Source: UBA1351 sp965140555
GTDB taxonomy: Bacteria > Bacillota > Clostridia > Lachnospirales > Vallitaleaceae
Length of the DNA: 64,000 nt
Assembly: GCA_965140555.1 (NCBI GenBank)
Contig: OZ223259.1
Location: forward strand, 1,488,001 to 1,552,000
Direction of reading: 5' to 3'
The position numbers and the translations under genes are program-made. Shown here in pieces: positions 1 through 7,243 of the stretch. Numbering within the stretch: the first letter of the stretch is position 1; each line of letters begins with the position of its first letter. The notes beneath the pieces are model-generated. The model was not told the DNA's origin. It saw only the letters and a list, made by a program, of their open reading frames with translations, and searched no databases.

Positions 1-100
1 TAACAAAAGAACTTATAATACTAATTATAACCAATATCCATGGAATACGTATTCCACCTAAAACAGTTCTAACTGTACTAAACGAATTTATCTTTTTCAT
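1..100 (-). CDS. ABC transporter permease/ATPase, N-terminal start only (partial)
   Basis: The window edge cuts this gene, leaving the first 33 codons. The peptide begins MKKINSFSTVRTVLGGIRIP and runs into a hydrophobic stretch, as at the first membrane helix of an exporter. Its ATG overlaps the TGA of the upstream ABC gene (ATGA arrangement), and an AAGGAGG-like ribosome site lies just upstream inside that gene. Translational coupling to a full ABC exporter suggests the second half of a heterodimeric exporter. That function is inferred from context. Confidence 0.6.
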   Translation of the reverse strand, partial: MKKINSFSTVRTVLGGIRIPWILVIISIISSFV

Positions 101-1851
101 TGCGCCGCCTCCTTCAAAAGACCGCAAGAGACTAATTCACGGTAAGGAGTACATCGTTCTATAAGCTCGTTGTGTGAGCCACTATCAATAATTTCTCCTT
201 CTTCCAAATAAATAATTTTTTCCACCTTGGACAAAAGCCTCAAATCATGGGTAATCATCAGCATCGTGTGACCTTTAAAAAGGTCCATTAATTTTTTCTG
301 AATATCATATGCTGACTTTGCATCTAATGCAGATGTCGGTTCATCCAGCAATAAATACGGTCTATTTTTTATCAGTTCTCTTGTTAAGACAATTCTCTGT
401 CTCTGTCCTCCAGATACCGACCTACCGCTTATAGCCAAAGGCCCGTCAAACCCTGCTTTCGATTCTTCTACCATTGACAAAATCCCTGTCTTTTCAGCAG
501 CCGCCGTTAATTCCTCATCAGTGACCCCTTCTTTTAAGCCGTATGTCATTGCAGATCTTATTGTACCTCCAAATAGTCCTGCATCCTGTTGTACATAAGC
601 AAAATAATCGCGATAGGCATTTAACTCAAACTGGGATATGTCCTTTCCATCCAAGGTTATACTTCCCGTATCCGGATTATAGAGTCGTTCAATCAATCCC
701 ATGATGGTTGACTTTCCACTTCCACATCGTCCGACAAGTGCCGTTGTTTTACCAACCGGTATTGAAAAATTAATGTTTTGTAAGATTGGTCTATCTGTAT
801 AAGAAAATGTAACATTGTTAAATGTTAGGTCACCCTCAGAAATATGATCATCCCCGTCAATTTTCTTTTCTTCCGGTGCATTAATAATCTGAATCATACG
901 CGCCGCAGAACCTTGTGCCGACTTGATATCACTCCACATACTTATAACTTTATCTACTTGATTTATGATCTGACTGATAAAAAGAAAAAATGCAACCCAT
1001 TGTTCCATGGTAATATAATTGCCTTTAAGTAGATAAACGCCAAACACAATGGGCACACTTCTTTGCAAAATATCCAATAAATTTGCAATACTATCCGAAA
1101 CAAGCGTTACTCTAGCTCCTCTAATCTTTGCGGCGTAGAGACCTTTTGCCGCTTCTAATCCTTTCTTTGTTTCCAATTCTTCATTTGTATAAGATTTAAT
1201 TAAAAATAAGTTAGATACTCTCTCTGCCAAATAAGCAGTTAAACTTCCTACCTGCCGAAAGATTCCTGCATTCACTTCATATCTCCAACGACCAACTATA
1301 ATGACAAACGCCACATTTAACGGAACTAAAACAAGTACGGATATAAGCAAACGTACATCATATCCATTAATCGTAATGAACACTTTTACAAGATAATACA
1401 ATGTGGGGATCATAGAAATCAGCTGGGAAATCAAAATTGATACTGCCGTTTCCGTGTCATTTGTTATGGTACTTATTAAATTAGACGGATCATTTTCATC
1501 GTAATATACCATATCCAAGTGCATCATCCGCTTCCAAAGCACCCCTTGTGCCCTGCGAATGGCTTCTTTAGATACACATGCCGTTACAATGAGAGACCCA
1601 ATCATTAACCCAAAACTTAATAGGTTATACACAATTGCGGAAACCAGTGCACTTGCTGTAAATTCTCCGCTAAATAATGCTGATGTACTAACCGGTACAT
1701 ACGCTAATACTTCTGAATAACCGATATCCAAAATAAAACCAAAAAGTATCAATAACCATGGTAGCTTTATTTTGGGAATCAATTGAAAATATGCTCTCCA
1801 ATCTCCCCGACCAAATTTATTTCCAGTTTGGTCTTTTACCCTACTTTTCAA
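97..1851 (-). CDS. ABC exporter, fused membrane and ATPase domains (584 aa)
   Basis: A half-size ABC exporter with an N-terminal six-helix membrane domain (about residues 30-320) and a C-terminal nucleotide-binding domain. The Walker A motif is GRCGSGKS (about 373-380), the signature is VSGGQRQR (about 476), and Walker B is LLLDEPTSALD (about 495). It follows a lipoprotein gene by about 30 bp and overlaps the start of a second ABC gene, so the pair probably forms a heterodimer in the cytoplasmic membrane. A two-component system just upstream may control it. The substrate is unknown; peptide or drug export are both plausible. Confidence 0.9.
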   Translation of the reverse strand: MKSRVKDQTGNKFGRGDWRAYFQLIPKIKLPWLLILFGFILDIGYSEVLAYVPVSTSALFSGEFTASALVSAIVYNLLSFGLMIGSLIVTACVSKEAIRRAQGVLWKRMMHLDMVYYDENDPSNLISTITNDTETAVSILISQLISMIPTLYYLVKVFITINGYDVRLLISVLVLVPLNVAFVIIVGRWRYEVNAGIFRQVGSLTAYLAERVSNLFLIKSYTNEELETKKGLEAAKGLYAAKIRGARVTLVSDSIANLLDILQRSVPIVFGVYLLKGNYITMEQWVAFFLFISQIINQVDKVISMWSDIKSAQGSAARMIQIINAPEEKKIDGDDHISEGDLTFNNVTFSYTDRPILQNINFSIPVGKTTALVGRCGSGKSTIMGLIERLYNPDTGSITLDGKDISQFELNAYRDYFAYVQQDAGLFGGTIRSAMTYGLKEGVTDEELTAAAEKTGILSMVEESKAGFDGPLAISGRSVSGGQRQRIVLTRELIKNRPYLLLDEPTSALDAKSAYDIQKKLMDLFKGHTMLMITHDLRLLSKVEKIIYLEEGEIIDSGSHNELIERCTPYRELVSCGLLKEAAQ

Positions 1852-1880
1852 GATGCCTTTCCTCCCTTGTAAATGTCTGA

Positions 1881-2375
1881 TTAGTCTCCGATTGGCATCA
1901 TTCCACTTTCTTCCAAATTATTAATCCAATCATCAACAGTTGGAACAAAAGCTTCCATTGTCGCAAAAAAGTCTGCATCACTAATTGCTATAACTGCTTT
2001 TCCATCAACTGTACTTGTGTCATTTTCCTCCTGATAAGCAGTTGCCTGCTCCTCGGTTTCAAAAATATCAACAGCATACATGTACTGACCTTTGCCTTCT
2101 TTTGCATAAATAACCGCAAAACTATAGCGAGCTCCTTCCCCATAATTTTCATCCCCTTGAATATAAGGCTTATACAATTCATAGCGTTCATCAAACTCGA
2201 CACCTTCTGGATCTTGCACAGTATACATACCATTCAAATCAACCTCTGTTGATTCTTCCTTTTGCGTATCTGGTGTATCTGCTTGTACCGTATCGTCGTT
2301 TTTCTTCGTACATGCTGTAAATAAGCCTACAAACACAAATAATACCGTTACGACTGCAAAAAATTTTCTCTTCAT
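1881..2375 (-). CDS. small secreted lipoprotein (164 aa)
   Basis: The N-terminus is a type II signal peptide: MKRK, then a hydrophobic core, then a lipobox ending FTAC, so the mature protein should be lipid-anchored at Cys22. The mature part is acidic, Thr/Asp/Glu-rich, and has no fold I recognise. The start is supported by AAGGAG about 7 nt upstream. It is the first gene after the promoter at 2452-2480 and lies directly before the ABC exporter genes, so it may be an accessory or immunity-like protein. That role is inference. Confidence 0.75.
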   Translation of the reverse strand: MKRKFFAVVTVLFVFVGLFTACTKKNDDTVQADTPDTQKEESTEVDLNGMYTVQDPEGVEFDERYELYKPYIQGDENYGEGARYSFAVIYAKEGKGQYMYAVDIFETEEQATAYQEENDTSTVDGKAVIAISDADFFATMEAFVPTVDDWINNLEESGMMPIGD

Positions 2376-2451
2376 AACATACTCCTTATAAGGCTCCTTA
2401 ATATTTATGCCAGAATCAAGACTTCCTTAATTCCGGCATTTTATTTAGTCG

Positions 2452-2480
2452 AGTATAACATGGGAAAACGCTATCGACAA
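2452..2480 (-). promoter_or_regulatory. sigma-A-type promoter of the lipoprotein/ABC operon
   Basis: On the minus strand, TTGTCG (2475-2480) and TATACT (2452-2457) are separated by 17 bp. The 5' UTR downstream contains an imperfect stem-loop at about 2409-2441 before the ribosome site. An AATCGACGTCGT-like dyad lies just upstream and could bind a regulator such as the adjacent LytTR protein. This was read by eye only. Confidence 0.5.
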
Positions 2481-2542
2481 CAGACGACGTCGATTCGGAT
2501 GCTATCCATACTCATTATGTTATTTTTTCTACTTATTTGGTT

Positions 2543-3280
2543 TTAAATCGATTTAAGACTTTGAATGTTGAGATATTTTTTTAACTTAGCAAACTTTCCT
2601 CTACTAACCGGTAATTTGGTTCCATCATCCAATACTGCGTCAAAGGAGTTTCCATAACTAGCGGCCCGAACCCTGACTATCCTTGAAATAGGTACTAAAT
2701 ACGATTGGTGCGTACGAAAGAATCCAAACTGGGAAAATTTCTTTTCCATGTAATCAAGGGAATAGTTTACTTTTATCGTACTTCCATCTCTACACCGAAT
2801 CTCAACTGAATGTCGATCCTTCGTAATGTATTTGATTTCATCCGGATCTATAAGTGCAAAACCGGATCCCGTCTCAACCATAATTCTTGGTAACTGCTTT
2901 GCTTGCGTTTTCTTTTCACTATATCTTAAAAACGTTTTCTCCATTCGAAGAATATCAACCGGTTTAATCAAAAAATCCAAAGGGTCATAATCATAGCCTT
3001 CTGCTGCAAAGTCAACATGGCCCGTCAAAATAACGATGTCAACCTCCGAATGATTTCTCTGTATATATTCACTTAAAGCAAAACCACTGCTATGTGTTAA
3101 TTCCACATCCAAAAAAGCGATGTCAATGACTCCCTTTTTGAGTATCTCCATGGCTTCTTCTATCGTATATGCACATTGAATCTGTTCTTTAGGGACAAAA
3201 TTCGAAATTGCTTGCTTTGATAGATACAAGGATTCTTTCTCATCATCCAATAACAGTACCTGTAGTGTTTCCCATGACAT
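2543..3280 (-). CDS. LytTR-family response regulator (AgrA/LytR-like, 245 aa)
   Basis: The N-terminal receiver domain has the acidic pocket (LLDDE), the phosphoacceptor Asp58 in AFLDVE, the Thr of the ILTGH segment and the Lys of FLIKPVD. The C-terminal LytTR DNA-binding domain (about 135-235) includes the family-typical FFRTHQSYLVP segment. It starts 31 bp after the sensor kinase gene with a GGAGG ribosome site, so the two are one operon. The likely targets are the lipoprotein and ABC exporter genes directly downstream. Confidence 0.9.
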   Translation of the reverse strand: MSWETLQVLLLDDEKESLYLSKQAISNFVPKEQIQCAYTIEEAMEILKKGVIDIAFLDVELTHSSGFALSEYIQRNHSEVDIVILTGHVDFAAEGYDYDPLDFLIKPVDILRMEKTFLRYSEKKTQAKQLPRIMVETGSGFALIDPDEIKYITKDRHSVEIRCRDGSTIKVNYSLDYMEKKFSQFGFFRTHQSYLVPISRIVRVRAASYGNSFDAVLDDGTKLPVSRGKFAKLKKYLNIQSLKSI

Positions 3281-3311
3281 ATTGGTTCCTCCTTATTCTT
3301 CATCTTTTAAC

Positions 3312-4604
3312 CTAAACATAATTTACCGGGATTGAAGCAATAAAATGAACGGTACCTTCTTCTATCCAAGAAAAAACATCTCCATCAACCTTATAGAGCA
3401 AAGAACGCAAACTACTCAATCCGACACCATCATGCCCGCTCTTTGTTGTATATCCCTGATCAAAAAAATCATCCATATGCAGCTGAAACGCTTCCTTATC
3501 CTTCACACGATTTGACACTCGAATAAGACAATACTCTCCTCGCTTAAAAATGTTCAACTGAATTCCATCCGACTTATCTTCAATCTGTTCCATCTCATCA
3601 ACCGCATTTTGAAGTAAATTACCAATCACTTTATTTGTTTCATACACACTGGTTGTTACATGGGATAGATCATCTCGAATATCAATAGTCATATGAATTT
3701 TCTTTTGTGCCGCCATATCTTTATAATTATTAATAAGGGCTGCAATTGCAGGATCTTTGACAGGTAATATCGTATTCATAATTGCAGTATCCAAAACCAG
3801 TGCGTCCACATACTTCCGGCATTCAGTCCATTTTTCTTGCTGAATCAGGCTTGCAACAGTTTGAACATGAAGATTATAATCATGTCTTTGGGAACGAACC
3901 ACATTCATGAAAGATTTCATCTCATCACGATAAGTATACTCTACGAAGCGCCTAGTTTTCTCGCGTGAATAATTAATCAAAAGAAGAATAATCCCTATGC
4001 CTCCACTAAAAACAACCCCAGCCAATACAAGCTTTGCAATAAAGGCTGACTTTGTCGTTTCCTGGATTAATGGAAAGATTGCAATCATTAAAAAAGCAAA
4101 ACTTCCACTTATCAAATAAACATACCATGCTTCTATTTCACTTTGTTCGGATTCGCTCTCATCCTTCTTCCATTCAAAGCTTGTCTCCCACTGGTCCGGT
4201 AAAGATATTTGCCGTGACACAAGAAAAATTAATGCTATTAACAGGGGAAAAAACGCGTTGATTATCCAAAAAAAACTATTTTCATCCTGATACAAATGAA
4301 AGCCAGTACAGAAGATATTCGATAGCTCCTTTACTGAAACACAGGTACAAAATGCAATCCATCCATCACCAAGCTTTCTTTTTTCAAATAAAAAAAAGAA
4401 GACGATTAATAACGTAAGCAATAGCCAGGATAAAAGCATTTCAACATTTCTATCTGGGAAAACCCCCAAAAGAAATGCCTCTATCACTGTCAATACACTC
4501 AAGCCCGTTAAAATCGTATTCCTTCTTGCTCTTACAAATAAGAGCCCTGCCATACCTGCTGCTATAAATTCTATCAAATGAAATATAATCTCTAGAATGG
4601 ACAT
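3312..4604 (-). CDS. GHKL-type sensor histidine kinase (AgrC-like, 430 aa)
   Basis: About six hydrophobic segments occupy residues 1-220. A dimerisation/phosphoacceptor region follows with SQRHDYNLHVQT (His at about 240). The C-terminal ATPase domain has an N-box NLLQNAVDE and a glycine-rich HDGVGLSSL segment. This layout is that of the AgrC/CitA-like GHKL kinases (HPK10), which sense peptides or membrane stress. It is paired with the LytTR response regulator. The signal is unknown and no precursor peptide gene was seen nearby. Confidence 0.9.
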   Translation of the reverse strand: MSILEIIFHLIEFIAAGMAGLLFVRARRNTILTGLSVLTVIEAFLLGVFPDRNVEMLLSWLLLTLLIVFFFLFEKRKLGDGWIAFCTCVSVKELSNIFCTGFHLYQDENSFFWIINAFFPLLIALIFLVSRQISLPDQWETSFEWKKDESESEQSEIEAWYVYLISGSFAFLMIAIFPLIQETTKSAFIAKLVLAGVVFSGGIGIILLLINYSREKTRRFVEYTYRDEMKSFMNVVRSQRHDYNLHVQTVASLIQQEKWTECRKYVDALVLDTAIMNTILPVKDPAIAALINNYKDMAAQKKIHMTIDIRDDLSHVTTSVYETNKVIGNLLQNAVDEMEQIEDKSDGIQLNIFKRGEYCLIRVSNRVKDKEAFQLHMDDFFDQGYTTKSGHDGVGLSSLRSLLYKVDGDVFSWIEEGTVHFIASIPVNYV

Positions 4605-4677
4605 AGTTCCTCCCTGTAAAAAAATTCTGTCATAAACAAAGGTAAGTAACCACTCACAATTCCAGTTTTAATCTATT

Positions 4678-4938
4678 CTATTCCTCGCACTCCTCAAGTG
4701 CCTGCTCAATAGCAAGTGCAAACTGATGTGGACAAGAATTTGTACCCTGACAGCATACACCTTTAAGCCTGTCTATCATATCCTGACCGTACTGACCTTC
4801 AGACAAAATAGCAACACCTTTTGTATTTCCTGCGCATCCACCAACAAATTTAACATGATGAACAAATCCATCAATCAAATCAAACTCTATTTCTTCAGAA
4901 CAAACGCCTTCTGGTTTGTAAGTCACATGTTTATACAT
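4678..4938 (-). CDS. TSCPD-domain protein (TIGR03905 type, 86 aa)
   Basis: A short protein with the conserved pattern YKPEGVCSEEIEF, GGCAGNTKG and a C-terminal GVCCQGTNSCPHQFA segment. This matches the TIGR03905 family, related to the C-terminal TSCPD domain of ribonucleotide reductases. The six cysteines suggest metal or nucleic-acid binding, but the function is unknown. The length is typical and a GAAGGAG ribosome site supports the start. It follows the trigger-factor-like gene. Confidence 0.85.
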   Translation of the reverse strand: MYKHVTYKPEGVCSEEIEFDLIDGFVHHVKFVGGCAGNTKGVAILSEGQYGQDMIDRLKGVCCQGTNSCPHQFALAIEQALEECEE

Positions 4939-4970
4939 ATTATATATTCTCCTTCTTTTTCAGTCAATTG

Positions 4971-5879
4971 TTATTGCGTTATGATCTCCACAACAGATTC
5001 ATAATAATTTTGTAGCTCTTGTATTGTATATTGAAGATAAAATGGCTCGAAGACCTGTTCCATTAGATTCTTTGCCTTTATTTCTTCGTCACTTTTTTCA
5101 TGAATTAATTTATAATTTTCAAGTAATGCTTCTTTTTCTTCTTCTGATATTTGACGGTGGTTATTTTTAGCTAGTGCCTCACCGAGTACAATCATTTTAA
5201 AGTTTTTCGTATTATCCTTTTTAAATAAGGCTTCACACTCTTCTAGCGACTTCTCTCCATTATTGCCATAGGCTACCATCAAACGCTCCTCAACATCTCC
5301 GGCAATCGTTTCAATCATATCGCGTTGATTTTGATTGTATTTGTCGACTTCGGCTTCGACAAGCTCTACCTCAAGTATTGTCTCAAGTTGTTTGATGAAC
5401 TTCTTTTTCAAGGCTTGAAATGCCCGGTCTACTACCTCTTCTTTATTTCTACGAACATAATCCTTCCGATAATCCTCAACAGAATGAATCCCCGGAAGTT
5501 GAAGCTTCTCTATGTTCTCGTCTGTCAGTTCCATCTCTTTCGTTTCTTTCACCGATATAACTTTGATGTTCGTTTCTTTTCCATATACCACTTTTGTAAG
5601 AACCTGATTTGGAATACAACCAAACAATACCTCTTCATATGCTTGATAATGTTGTTTTCCTAATTCAATGTGAAGGACTTTGGGTTCTTGTTCTCCACAG
5701 GTAACTTCAACCTGAACATAGTCACCGTTCTTAGCCGGCTTTCTGGTATCTTCTAATCTTCTCTTTTCATTTCTTATTTCTCTAAAAATTGTTCTGTCAT
5801 TTATTTTAATCCTACGATTATTATCCGAAATTTGTATCTCTTTAAAATCCGGAACTTTTGTAATATGGGACAGTCGCAT
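4971..5879 (-). CDS. trigger-factor-like protein lacking the ribosome-binding domain (302 aa)
   Basis: Residues about 45-125 resemble an FKBP-type prolyl isomerase domain (NGDYVQVEV, then HIELGKQHYQAYEEVLFG). The remainder is a long helical region like the trigger factor C-terminal chaperone domain. A true trigger factor is about 430 aa and has an N-terminal ribosome-docking domain, which is missing here. It is therefore probably a divergent chaperone or foldase paralogue and not the housekeeping Tig. A GGAGAT ribosome site precedes the ATG. Confidence 0.65.
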   Translation of the reverse strand: MRLSHITKVPDFKEIQISDNNRRIKINDRTIFREIRNEKRRLEDTRKPAKNGDYVQVEVTCGEQEPKVLHIELGKQHYQAYEEVLFGCIPNQVLTKVVYGKETNIKVISVKETKEMELTDENIEKLQLPGIHSVEDYRKDYVRRNKEEVVDRAFQALKKKFIKQLETILEVELVEAEVDKYNQNQRDMIETIAGDVEERLMVAYGNNGEKSLEECEALFKKDNTKNFKMIVLGEALAKNNHRQISEEEKEALLENYKLIHEKSDEEIKAKNLMEQVFEPFYLQYTIQELQNYYESVVEIITQ

Positions 5880-5915
5880 CTTATATCTCCTTATTTCTTA
5901 ACAAAATGTATGTAT

Positions 5916-7205
5916 CTAGACATTTGTTAACATCATTTTAATGATTTCTTTATCCGTTTGTTTCATACCTTCCTTTGCAATGTGACCAACACAGCTAATG
6001 GTCTCTCCTATGTCTTCTTTCAGGATGCCCGTGTACGCTTCATAACGCTTTCCGCTCATAGCAAGATAATGAGCCATCATGGTAGCATCAATACTCGATG
6101 CGATTTTTGCTGCACAGGATACTTTTGCACCATCACAAATGATTCCGGGAATATTGGCTAATGTATTATCAATGGTAGCTTTAATCTGATTCGTGCTACC
6201 TCCAACCATATATGTAATAGCTGCTCCTGAAGCACAGGAAGCAGACACTGCACCACAAAAAGCAGATAGTCGCCCTATAAACTCCTTCTGATAAGTGGTA
6301 AGTAAACTGGAAAACACCAAGGAACGGTAAAGGATTTCTTGCGGAATATTTTTTTCCCTGGCAAATACAATGACAGGTACTGACGAAGCAATTCCCTGAT
6401 TTCCACTTCCTGAATTAATAATGACCGGCATATCACAGCCTCCCATTCTAGCTTCTGAAGCCGCTGCCGCAAAAGCCTTCATTCTGGTAATCACTCCTTC
6501 TGCATACTCTTGTCGAATGATTCGCCCAATTCCAAGTCCATAATTTCCAGACATTCCTTCATATGCAATATCCATGTTGCACTGAATTTGCTTATCATAA
6601 AAATGTTTAATCGCACGCATTTCTATTTCGTCTGCAAACTGCTTAATAGTATCAATAGAAAGCAAACTACGATCTGCCTTTTTCTCTTCTATACTTTCTT
6701 TCCCTATAATATGCTTCTCTTGTCGAAATTTCTCAACACCATTTTTCTTGATGGAAACGATGTTTGTATGCGCATACTTAATCTCAACTTCTACCTCTTC
6801 TGTGTCTGTTGTCTCCACAATAATAAAGTGAAGTGGAATGTCTGAATTTAAGTATTCAACAAGACACCTTTTTTCTTGAAGAAATTTCTTTGTTTCTTCA
6901 ATTCCATCTGGTGTCACATCCTCAAGAACTTCCATACACTTTGATGCGTCACCGGCAATTGTTCCTAAAACGACTGCTGCTTCGATTCCCATCAATCCAT
7001 TTGAATTCGGAATTTTAACGCACCTTACATTTTTAATCATATTTCCACTACATTTTGCAATGATTTGCTGTGGCACCTTTGACAAATACTTTCTTCCCTT
7101 AGCCGCAGCATAGGCTAAGGCAATTGGTTCGGTACATCCCATTGCCGGAACCAATTCCTCCTCGATGATTTTAATAAAATTATCTCTTATATTCTGATCT
7201 AACAT
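5916..7205 (-). CDS. L-cysteine desulfidase / serine dehydratase-like protein (UPF0597, CyuA-like, 429 aa)
   Basis: The N-terminal motif EEELVPAMGCTEPIALAYAA is the signature of the UPF0597 family. Members include CyuA/YhaM of enteric bacteria and archaeal cysteine desulfidase, which release sulfide and ammonia from L-cysteine. Conserved Cys and Gly-rich segments (MGGCDMPVIINSGSGNQG and ASCASGAAITYMVGG) fit an iron-sulfur lyase. I chose the ATG at 7205 because AAGG lies five bases upstream; a GTG two codons earlier is the alternative. It sits between the M16 peptidase gene and the trigger-factor-like gene. Confidence 0.85.
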   Translation of the reverse strand: MLDQNIRDNFIKIIEEELVPAMGCTEPIALAYAAAKGRKYLSKVPQQIIAKCSGNMIKNVRCVKIPNSNGLMGIEAAVVLGTIAGDASKCMEVLEDVTPDGIEETKKFLQEKRCLVEYLNSDIPLHFIIVETTDTEEVEVEIKYAHTNIVSIKKNGVEKFRQEKHIIGKESIEEKKADRSLLSIDTIKQFADEIEMRAIKHFYDKQIQCNMDIAYEGMSGNYGLGIGRIIRQEYAEGVITRMKAFAAAASEARMGGCDMPVIINSGSGNQGIASSVPVIVFAREKNIPQEILYRSLVFSSLLTTYQKEFIGRLSAFCGAVSASCASGAAITYMVGGSTNQIKATIDNTLANIPGIICDGAKVSCAAKIASSIDATMMAHYLAMSGKRYEAYTGILKEDIGETISCVGHIAKEGMKQTDKEIIKMMLTNV

Positions 7206-7243
7206 AGGCACCTTACACTCATCTTTCTATTATTGACTCGTAC

